From assembly GCA_018398765.1 (NCBI GenBank), contig JAHBMJ010003505.1, positions 89,460-153,459 on the forward strand: a DNA stretch of 64,000 nt. The letters are read 5' to 3'. Source of the DNA: Chromera velia. Taxonomy: Eukaryota > Sar > Chromeraceae. The notes beneath the pieces are model-generated. The model was given only the letters and a program-made list of their open reading frames with translations. It did not search any database and was not told where the DNA came from. How positions within the stretch are numbered: the first letter of the stretch is position 1; the number at the start of each line of letters is the position of its first letter. Made by a program: the position numbers and the translations under genes. Positions 33,459 to 43,551 of the stretch are shown here, in pieces.

Positions 33459-34038
33459 GAAATGGAGTAGAGTAGTGAGTGTGGCGGCTTCTTTCTTCAG
33501 AGCTCTTTATGGGAGGTCTGAGCATACGCAGAGGCCAACAGATGTTACCTGAAGTAATCAATGAAGTCAAATAATTTCGACGGAGCTGAAATTCGCGCGG
33601 CACAGCACTGAATCGAATGCGCGCGCGGCGGTTAATCGAATTCCGAGTCACCTGCGGCTCAGGGCGCGCACGACGGCTTACCGGCCCGCCCCGTGGCTTG
33701 GCCTTCCTGCGTGTGCGCGGACGGAACGACTGACACCCTATGTTAACCGCAGAAATGGAGTAGAGTAGTGAGTGTGGCGGCTTCTTCCTTCAGAGCTCTT
33801 TATGGGAGGTCTGTGAATCTGGAGCATACGCAGAGTCCAACAGATGTTGCCTAAAGTAATCAATAAAGTCAAATGATTTCGATGGAGCTGAAATTCATGC
33901 GGCGCGGCACTGAATCGAATGCGCGCGCGGCGGTTAATCGAATTCACCTGTGGCCCAGGGCGCGCGCAACGGCTTGCCGGCCTGCCCCGCGGCGTGGCCT
34001 TCCTGCGTGTGCGCGGACGGAACGACTGACACCCTATG
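33459..34038. repeat. Tandem duplication of a 285-bp unit
   Basis: Two copies (about 33459-33741 and 33753-34038) run from GAAATGGAGTAGAGTAGTGA to GGAACGACTGACACCCTATG. They are about 90% identical by eye. Copy 2 has a 12-base insertion after GGGAGGTCTG and lacks six bases after CGAATTC. Each contains a GC-rich patch (GCGCGCGCGGCGGTTAATCG). No open frame. It could be a non-autonomous element or a segmental duplication. Confidence 0.85.
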
Positions 34039-35148
34039 TCTCAACTTTAATTTAGTAAAATTTTAGCTAAAACATTAAATGATTATGCTAGGAGCCCATA
34101 TAATTAAATCATGTGAAAACATATAGCATAAAATCCTAAAATCATAGGATAAACTCCTAGATATACCCGCAGAATATGTATAAACCGTTTGCCAGTGATA
34201 ATAGTTCAAAAAGGCTTCAATCTTGTGTCTAGTCTTGTGTAGGATCCTGTTTTAATTTTTATAATAGAATTATACTGAAATCTAGCTTAAAACGTCACAA
34301 ATTCTAGTATAAATTTGCTTCACAATTGATTAAGATAACACTTCTTTTTCTAGTTTTTTTTTCTTTCTTTGACATCTTTGCACTGAACGCTGCAATGCAT
34401 GCGCTTCCATGGTATTAAATACGGGATTCAAGTTCTTATTCAAAAAACCGTCAAATCTGAAAAGTCATTTTGCTTCCTTGCTGCTGTCGTTCGTGCTGTG
34501 CATGCTGATGTCAGACAGCTAGAGGAAATACGAATGGAACAAAATGAATTCTGTCAGTTGAATACCAAAAGAGAGGAGTCAGAGGACAAGCAGAAGGCGA
34601 TCCTCAGGTATATGGAAAAGTCGACGGAAAAGGGGGAAGGCGCAATCACGTGTATGCGTGCAGGAAAAGAGGGGAAGCGGGAGGGCAAAAGAAGACACGC
34701 AAGAGACACCAAACTCCTGGAGGACGGGGTGCGTTGTCGCTTTAATTGTTTTGTTGGCCGGTGATCAATGCAGGGAGGGCATCAACACGTTGAGGCGGCT
34801 AGTCTTTCCCATGCAGTCCTCGATTTTATTCAATATGTGCATCTTCTCCCTCTCCCACTCCTCCACAAAATTACATTCTCTGTTCTGCTCTTTCCCTGAA
34901 TCACCCTTTTGGCAGTTTTCTGGAAAAGAAGCCAGCAAGGCAGCATACATTTATTGGTATCCAGCCTCTTCATCCACGGCCCTCCTTGTTACCAGGCGTC
35001 TTACATGTCCAGACGAGAAGAATGAAAAAACGAAAGAAAGAAAGGCAGAAAGAAAGCCAAATAAATAAATACAGAGACAATTCAAAGTCCCTCATTCCAT
35101 GCATGCAGAAACTCAGCAAAACAATTTTCCTCCAACATTGGAGTTTTC

Positions 35149-38100
35149 TTAGCGTCTCTTCTGAGCTGGAGATTTCTTCTTCTTGTCCTTTCCGATCTTT
35201 CCATCCTCTCCCTTGATCTTTTTCTTTGCCTTCCCCTCCTCTGCCTCCTTTCCTCCCACCTCACAATGCCCTCTCTTCTGCCCCCTCTTCGGCATCGCCT
35301 CCTCTTCCCCCCCCGCCCCCTTCGCTTTCAGCCCCCTGGATCCACCCCTTCCTCTGCCAGGCGGCGCTCGAGCTTTTGGGCCGGGGGGCGCCGCCACCGC
35401 CGCAGCAGCAACGGGTGCAGTGCCTGAGGGGCCAGAGTCTACAGAGATGTCCATGCCCTCCGCGTCCATTCCCTCACACTCGGACCTCTCGCTTCCTTCC
35501 TCAAGGCCGTCATCCCCATCAGGGACCTCACGGTATGAAGAGGCCACCTCGGACCGGACACCCAACCTCGACCTGCATGCATCAAGGAAGGAAAAGGGCA
35601 TGGGAGGGCACGTGGGTGTCTGTGTGCGTGTGTATCCCCGTCCGAAAGATTGCATTCGCTCTCCTTGCTGAAAACACTGCGATGAAACAGAGTAAGTCCA
35701 TTTATCCATCTAAACGGGCCGTTCATCCTACCAAAATGGTCTAATCGGAATTTGTGACCAGAAGACCGAAACAGGAATCGTGCAGCAGCCGCGGCATTCG
35801 CACTCGCAAATCCTGCTCCCTTTCAGTTCAGAGATTGCAGAGAAAGAAAGGAAGAAAGAGAGAAAGATCCGTCTCCTTCCTCGCTCCTCCCACCTGTATG
35901 TGAGGGCCAGATTGGTTACGAGCCAGTTTCGCACGATCTCCCCCATGATTTCTTTCGGCGCAACACCGTTCTGCGATCTCAACCACTCAAGCATACAGGC
36001 AGGCAGACAGGCAGGAAGGGAGGGAAAAATCAATGACCTTATGCATTACCACGCAGAAAGAAGCGAAAGGAAATCGACCGAAGACCATGTGCGTGCAGAA
36101 TGAACCGTCTGAAGATTGAAAGAGAGCAGCGCACCCATGGAAGCTGTCCGCTTTTTCGTGAAAAAGATCTGCGCACCTGTACATGCATGCGAGTGTCAAA
36201 CGAAAAGCAAGTGCGCGGGAGAACGCCAGACTCCGAATGAAAGAAGAAGCTACAGACAGCTTCTTCAGACAGAATCAATGCACCCCCCAAACACACACAC
36301 GAACATCCGTCCGACCAGGTCTTCATGCACGGGACCACTGCAAGACGAAAGATGAAACGAATAAGACGATCTTTTTCCACTCGACCAGCCCCTTCTCTTG
36401 CAAAACAAAGAAATGAGTGCCTGCCGATCCAGTGACCGACCGACCGACCGACTGACCGCATCTCTCAGCTTCAGGTCTGCCCCTTTGGATATCAGCAGAA
36501 TCATGATTGCAAACTCACGAGAGTTCTCGTACTGCAATTAAGCAAACGGAGGGAATGAAAAAGAATGAGAAACCACAGACAGTGGGACCACTTGTAACAA
36601 CATTCAGCAGTTCTCTTGCCTGCTTGTCTGTTGGAAGAGGCGGAAAAGGGAAACAAAGAAGAAGAAAAAGAAGAAGAAGAAGAAGAAGCAAAAGAAGCAC
36701 AAGAAGGATCACAAGCTTATCCTGACAACGCCGTCGTTGATTCTGACCGGGGACTTTGTGGCTAGCTCGCTGGCTGGGTTATGGGCTGGCTGACGAACGA
36801 GCCGGCTGACTGAGTGAAAGAGTGAGTGCTTGATTGAGCTGCGATGCTTGACTCGCAGACTGGCTGCATGGCTGCATGTCTGACGGATCGACTCACAATT
36901 ACAGAGGGCATTCCTGCGTCGTGCGTGTTATCAGTCAGTTTTCTCGCGCGGTCAACGGAAAGGTGGAGAGGACTGTAGCCCTTCTGCACAAAAAACAGGG
37001 AGGCACAAAATGAAAACTGGGCTTCTGTTCTGACAAAACATTAGAGTCATTGTTGTCTGCAGCTCAAAATAGTCATCAACGGCAGATATTTCAGCGCAGC
37101 GGTCTCAAAATGAAAGCAACAGCCCACTGACTCGACAGAAAACAATGACGTGGGGGGGGCAAAAAGGTGTTGCGTATGCAGCTGGCAGGCAGACTACGTG
37201 CAGCAAAGATGAACACAACAAAACAAACTTCTTCCCAACCAGTTTTTCGTGAGTTTTCCTTCCCGGGTTTGTTTCCTTTTCCATACAGTGGCGAGGCCAA
37301 ACCGACCGACACAGACAAGTCAAACAAACCAGGACGGGGTGGGTTGGTTGAACATATGTAATTTGAGAAGAAGCACCGGTGCACAGACTGTCGCTGAGGT
37401 GCGAATACATGCAGGGAGGGAGGGACCCCTTCGAGGACAATCAGACGAGGAGGATCATTCGACTTCATTTACCAACTTAAGATGCCGCAAAGCTTTGGGG
37501 TGTTTGTCCTTCAAACACGCAAAATGGGGCGCAGCAATGCACGTGAGCCATCGTTGATTCCCGAGTCCACCCCCTCCACTCAGAGTTCCTTCCACTCACC
37601 CTCTACACACACAGACAGGCCATATGTTTCTTCCTGCCCCTTCTTTTCTTCGTGTACAAAATAGACAGAAAGAAAGAAAGAAAGACGGAGACACCCACAA
37701 ACCTACACACATACATGGACACACACACACACACACACACACACAGTCAGACACACGCACGCACACACACAAACAGTCAGACACACGCACGCACCGACGT
37801 ACCTTGTCCTGCAGCTGGAGAGGGGCGCCCCTCGCGATCAGGAGACGCACACACTCGAGGGCCTTACACCCAACAGCAATGTGGAGGGCAGAAAGACCGT
37901 CCTGCAGGCAGCCATCCATCCATGTCCAGCCACAGATGCATCCATCCATCTGTACATTTGCATGCATCCATCCATCCATCCACATATAACTAGGCAAGAT
38001 GCACACTGGCTCGAGGCAGGACCGGAAAGTGAATCCGTCCTCACATGTGTTGCATGCATCTATGAATCCATCCGTCCACAAATGCAATTATCCATCCATT

Positions 38101-38751
38101 CATTCAAATCGGCAACAGTCCTCCCATGCAAACAGGCACCGGGCTAAGAAAAATCCAAAGTGCCATTAAAGACGGCTAGCTGTGTCGGAACATTCTCCTT
38201 CCGATAAAGATTTTGGTGTCCCGTTCTCATAAGCCACTGACAGATTGATCACTCGACTGAGAGACACATACATCCTCGCCGCACCATCGTGCCCGTCTGT
38301 TCATGCTCCCATTTGCGTTTTCTTTCACCAGCTGCCTAGCTGGCGGCCTATTCAGATATCCGTCGCGTTGTCTCGCCATCTGTCTGTCTATCTGGCTGTG
38401 TGTTTGTGAATAGGCAGGCTCGCTGACCATGTCCTGTTTTGCGAGGTCTGCACCCCTGGAGACAAGTGTGTGGACGATCTCGAGGTCTCCCCTCTGGATG
38501 GCGATGTGCAGAGGGGTGCGCCCGTTCTGAAAGGGGGAGGGAGGGGATGAACGGGGGGAAGGAAGAAAGGGAGGGAGGGAGAAGAGAGCATTAAGAGAGG
38601 AAGGAAGGAAGGAAGGAAGGAATAAAGACTGAGAGCTGAGCCCAGGCAGAGGCCCTTTCTTTGCTCCCTTTGCCGTTTCTTTTCTCCTTTCTGGCTGGAG
38701 AAGGGATGAATGCCACTGCAGACAAACGAAGACGAAGACCAACAAACAGAC

Positions 38752-38790
<39 letters not shown>

Positions 38791-41711
38791 CTGCTACTGG
38801 GGTTAGAGAGATGCTGAGACACAATTAAGAGCAGGCACAGGGGCGGGGTACGCAGTGACCACCACGCCGTTCTGATTGCCCACGAGAATATTTGGGTTCT
38901 CCTTCCTTCCCTCCACGAGGAAGAAACCCCCACAGACGAGAATATTTGGGTTCTCCCTCCATGGGAGGAAACCCCCACAGACGAGAATATTTGGGTTCTC
39001 CCTCCCTCCATGGGAGGAAACCCCCACAGACGAGAATATTTGGGTTCTCCCTCCCTCCATGGGAGGAAACCCCCACAGACGAGAATATTTGGGTTCTCCC
39101 TCCCTCCATGGGAGGAAACCATCCTCCATAGTAATAACACACACGCCTCAGGGTAGTTACAAAGAAAGCGACTGACTGACCTTGTCTGGCGCGTTGAGTG
39201 CCTTTTTGACGACCAACGGCGCGTTCTTATCTTGTCTATGGAACGTCACATTCACCATTTCCACCAACGCGTTGCGGTGCCCCCCAACGACAGCGAGGTG
39301 GAATGCGTTCCTTCCTTCCTGCCGGGGCGACAGACAGAGACAGAGACAGACAGAAAGGAAAAGAAGAAGAAAGAAAACCGAGGGAGATGATGTTGGTGAT
39401 GTTCAAAAGGGCCCGAAGCATCTGCCCGGCATACAATCAGATCGAGGCGTGGAGGTGGGGGTGAAAGAACAAAATCTCAGAGCGATCAATCGACTCCTTC
39501 CTCTATCATTTTTACTCCCCCTCGCGTTTTTTCTTTTCCTTTCACCCCAGCGAGGCGAGGCGAGGCGAGGCGAGAGGTACCAAGGGGAAATAAGAGAAAG
39601 AACGTGGAGAGCGCGTGAAGAGTCAAGTGCCACCGGATGTCTGTGCCTCCTGATCCATGCAGGACGAGAATTAAGGAGAGCAATAAAGAGAGATAGACAG
39701 ATATCAGACGAGAGAGAGTGATCAGAAAGAGAGAGAGAGAACACAGGTCGGTCGACATGCATGCAAAGGGTGGAAAAGAGAGCACACAATCTGGTGGCTG
39801 ACTGACTGACTGACTGCATCAGTCGCAAGAAAGGATTGGTGACATTTTACGATATTCGCCACAGACCCCCCGTCATTATTCTTCACTGCCAGGTGCAGGG
39901 CGGTCCGCCCATCCTGCATTCGTTCGTTCCGGCAGAGAGAGGGAGGGAGGCAGAGGGGGAGGGAGGCCATCAAGCAGCGCGGATGTAGCTCGCTACAGGT
40001 CCAGAAAAGATTCTCTCATTCTCCCTGTGGTAAGATTGCCGCAAGAAAAGCGGAGGTGTCGGCCGTCTTCAATCACCTTCTTGCCTGTCTGTTTGTCTGT
40101 CTGTCTCTCTACAGATTTTATGGCTGCTTCTTGTTTGTTCTTTTTACACAGTGCGATCAGTCGTTTACTGCGTGCGGGCTTGCAGTGCAGAGAGAGAGAG
40201 AGAGAGAGAGACAGAGGGGGGGGGGGGGGGNGGGGGGGGGGGGGGACGCCTTCACCAGCAAGTGAGAAAGTCATCGTGCACAAACTCCCCCATGGAACTA
40301 AAAGGAAGGAAAGAGCTGGAGCGGTCCTTTTGTCTTTCTTTCGCCAGCAGGCTGAGGTGAGACGGGACTATGAAGAGGACAGCCAGAACACGGACAGACG
40401 ACGGAAATTGATTGATTGACTGAAAAAAAACAGAACACACACAGAAGACCCCACGGGCACTCTTTGTCTTTGTCACCGTTCCGGAGAACCTGCCTGCCTG
40501 CCTACCTTGTCTCTGCGGTTGATGGTCTCCCTTTCCATTTCAGTTTGCTTCGCCTTGCTCTTGGGGGGTCTGAGTATGTCTCCTATTTGCGTCATGATTC
40601 GGCGCACGACCTCGACGTGGCCTCCAGCGACAGCCAGCTGTAGAGCGCTCATACCTTCGTTCTGCAATCCGACGATGCATTCATAAATGCTGTACATTCA
40701 GCGAATTTCAATACACAATCGAAAGGGGGGCGATCCACTCGATGGAACAAAAAGAAAACAAAATGGAGCACGCATGCGTGCGTCAAAAGATCCACTCGAT
40801 GGAACAAAAAGAAAACAAAATAGAGCACGCATGCGTGCGTCAAAAGATCCACTCGATGGAACAAAAGGAAATCAAAATGGAGCACGCATGCGTGCGTCAA
40901 GAGATCCACTTGATGGAACAAAAAGAAAGAGCACGCATGCGTGCGTCAAAAGATCCACTCGATGGAACAAAAAGAAATCAAAATGGAGCACGCATGCGTG
41001 CGTCAAGAGATCCACTTGATAGAACAAAAGGAAAACAAAATGGAGCACGCATGCGTGCGTCAAGAGATCCACTCGATGGAACAAAAAGAAAACAAAATGG
41101 AGCACGCATGCGTGCGTCAAGAGATCCTCTCGATGGATTTGAAAGAATGGAGAAAACCGTAAGAACAAGGGCAAGAACATGCAGAGAGACTGAATTAAGG
41201 AGCTTGCATGGTGTGGACAAATAAACAGGCGTCCGTCTCGCTGGCTCTCTTTCGAAACCTCTGGTTGGTCTGGCTGGCTCTTTTTCGGAACCGTGAAAGG
41301 AAGGAGCGACCACCCCCGTGTTCTTCTTCTACATGATAGACAAGAAAAAAGAAGTCCTTCCTTCCTTCCTTCCTTCCTTCCTTCCTTCTTGAATGAAGCA
41401 CCGTGCCCGATGTCCTCCCCTCCTCAATGTCGATCGGCACGAACAAAAAGAGAAAAGCAGACTTGTTCCCGTGATAGATTCATTCGATCAGCAATCACCC
41501 CATCCACATTATTCACCCTCATTCACATTGGCCCCACACAGGCTGAACGGCAAAGTATGTATGCCAAGGCTGAGTGAGAGGATTGAACAAACGAACGAAA
41601 GTACTAACCTCGGTTGCGACGGTGAAGTCAGGCCCCTCACCCAGCCGTTCCCTAAAGAGAACCTCCACTACTTGGTAATGGCCTCCACGGGCCGCCTCAT
41701 GGAGAGGGTTG

Positions 41712-41751
<40 letters not shown>

Positions 41752-42865
41752 ACGTTCACAAGGTGAATGTATGTTTTCGCATCGCGGCACTGCCACCAGG
41801 AAGACGGGGATTGCTTCTAATCCATTGCCTTCAACGAAGGAATTTAGGAAGCAATCTTTCATCCGACTGCCAAAGTTCATGATGCAATTGATTCAGAATC
41901 ATCTGCTGAATTGTCAGATTCCTTCCAGCTGCCCTCAACATCATCAGAATAACATCGCACAGTCATGCACTCACACAGACCAGCTGACCGACCGACCTCC
42001 CATTGACGACGAAGTTGATATCAGTTGGACTCTCCAACAGCCTTTGGGCGTCTTCCTTGTCCCCAATTCGGCAAGCTTCCCAAAGGGCCTTCCCATTGGA
42101 CTCCAGCGTGTCCTGCAGCCGTTTTGCAAGAAGGCGCTCGGAAACGGGCCTCGAGGACGTCCAAATGTGAATCGGGTCTGCGTTGGGCTTCATCGCTTTC
42201 TTTGTCGTCAGTTGAATCCATTCAAAGCGGTCCTTCAGTGGAGGCACCTTCCCAGACTGTTTCTTCTTCTCCTCCACCACATCTCGTCTTCTTTCCCCTT
42301 CGCGCGCTTCTTTTTCTTTCGCCTTCCCGAGACCGGGATCGCCCTTTTGCCCCTCCTGCAGAGATAACCATCGACAACCACAGGAAAGTGAGACGGCCCT
42401 TCTCTCTTTCGTATAAAAGCATTCAATCAACTATCAAGAGACAGCTACACGGCCCTTTTGTCTCTCCTGCAGCGTATTCAATATTTCAGTCTCTCTCTTG
42501 CCAGTTCGCTGCTCAAAACACGTCCTAGTGCGCATCTCGGCACACTACGTGACAAAGGCCAGAAGTCGTCTCCAACAACATTGAGCACAGAGACAGAGAG
42601 AAGGACAGGCACACTTTCAGCTCATGGAGCAGACGCGTCTGACGAGAAAGGAACGACGCTGTCCCATGCACGTGAAGACTTTCCGTCCGTCCGGGTGCAC
42701 GGATGCATCCAGGCAGGAGGAGCGCCGGCTCGTCTTGCATTTCGTCAAACAGCCCCCAAAGAAGCGGGTCAACAGAGTGAAAAGATGGGGACTGACTTGT
42801 TCATTCCCAGCAGTGCGATCCTTCGCCAGCTTTCGCTGTCTCGCTGTCAGCTTTCTCCCCTCCAT
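35149..42865 (-). CDS. Ankyrin-repeat protein with basic nuclear-type C-terminal tail
   Basis: 12 exons in gene order: 42797-42865, 41997-42355, 41609-41711, 40506-40661, 39815-39913, 39181-39318, 38428-38526, 37803-37901, 36897-36983, 36457-36531, 35894-35970, 35149-35572. They total 1785 bases, 594 residues. The start exon encodes MEGRKLTARQRKLAKD and splices in phase 0. A charged N-terminal region (KAKEKEAREGERRR) precedes about nine ankyrin repeats. Typical cores are ALWEACRIGDKEDAQRLLE, PLHEAARGGHYQVVEVLF, ALQLAVAGGHVEVVRRIM, TALHLAVKNNDG, AFHLAVVGGHRNALVEMV, TPLHIAIQRGDLEIVHTLV, SALHIAVGCKALECVRLLI and SPLHLSVDRA. Repeats are mostly one per exon. The tail is acidic then Ala/Pro-rich (DISVDSGPSGTAPVAAAAVA) and ends with lysine clusters (KAKKKIKGEDGKIGKDKKKK), suggesting nuclear import. 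Ankyrin arrays mediate protein binding; the partner is unknown. The gene is head-to-head with the OPR-like gene. Confidence 0.88.
38881..39131. repeat. Intronic minisatellite, five units of about 49 bp
   Basis: Unit GAGAATATTTGGGTTCTCCC followed by TCCCTCCATGGGAGGAAACC and CCCACAGAC, in the ankyrin-gene intron between exons 39181 and 38526. The first unit is diverged and the second lacks four bases. Each unit carries a near-palindrome CCTCCATGGGAGG. Confidence 0.9.
40200..40247. repeat. GA and poly-G tract with one ambiguous base
   Basis: A GA repeat is followed by about 30 G with an N at 40231. It lies in an intron of the ankyrin gene and is probably of uncertain length. Confidence 0.9.
40733..41142. 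repeat. Intronic minisatellite, about eight units of 57 bp
   Basis: Unit GATCCACTCGATGGAACAAA..AAAACAAAATGGAGCACGCATGCGTGCGTCAAA, in the intron between exons 41609 and 40661. Most units are 57 bp. One is shortened by an internal deletion that also keeps a multiple of three, so both strands stay open across the array. Confidence 0.9.
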
Positions 42866-43551
42866 TTGCTGTCAGCTTTCTCCCCCCAAACAGGGACTGA
42901 ATAAAGAAGAACTAGGCAAGAAGAGGCGAAGGAGACGGAAAACCACGCAGCTCAGTCAGTCTGCCTGGAAGGAAGACGGTGCCAGGCAGAGATCAGCTTG
43001 CGGAATCTCTGCAATCTCCGCGCACAGCTGCAGGAGGAAGACCCCTTAACTGTGCAGCAAAACCACAGCTGACCGACGAATACTGCTGCTGATCTCCGCG
43101 GGGCTATATATGGAATGGGAGGAACGAAGGTTATGGAACGGCACGGGCCCCACAAATTTTCGCGTTAATTGTTATGCATGAGGCACGCGCCGCCGCACAT
43201 TGCGGCCGCCGCGCGGCGCGCCTACGCATGCATGCATGCATGGAGCCCGGCCGTTCCGCGCCTCCATGCATCTGTTGCGCAACAACTTCAATCCTTCAAA
43301 ATCGATCGATTCGTCTGACATCGGCAGACCATTGCTGGCAGACCAACGCGATGACCAACGTGAGGTTGACATCCATACAGACACACATATATATATACAC
43401 GTGATCGAGGTCGATCAGCTGAATTGGATCACTATACTGGTTTCGACAACTTCCTTTTGTGTTCTGGACTGTCTTGTTCCGGAGGGAAGGGTATTGAAAG
43501 TGAACGAGACGGGATGCTTCTTTTTTTTTTGCCTTGTTGAGCTCTGTTTAG
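42866..43551. promoter_or_regulatory. Bidirectional upstream region of the ankyrin and OPR-like genes
   Basis: 686 bp between head-to-head start codons. 43180-43270 holds a GC-rich palindrome-rich block (GCGGCCGCCGCGCGGCGCGCC) followed by four ATGC words, then CTCCATGCATCTGTTGCGC. The block resembles 30225-30263. TATATATATA occurs at about 43389. Confidence 0.5.

Larger units (their letters stand above)
33215..35148. other. Intergenic space between two convergent 3' ends
   Basis: AT-rich sequence (33220-33460, 34040-34380) surrounds the duplicated unit. 34390-34770 has an open plus-strand stretch of about 120 codons with no match and no ATG support beyond a short frame. I do not call it a gene. 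AATAAA on the minus strand (34950-34955) lies 195 bases beyond the ankyrin gene stop. Confidence 0.55.

Noticed and set aside
34399-34764. Plus-strand frame of about 120 codons in the convergent intergenic space
   Set aside because: No match, no splice partners, and an AT-rich 5' side. Composition alone does not support a gene.
38829-38878. Possible ankyrin exon starting NGVVVTAYP
   Set aside because: It lacks the ankyrin TPLHxA core and a good donor. The flanking exons join in phase without it.
40733-41142. Regular direct repeats resembling a CRISPR array
   Set aside because: Units are fully repeated without unique spacers and lie in a eukaryotic intron. This is a minisatellite.
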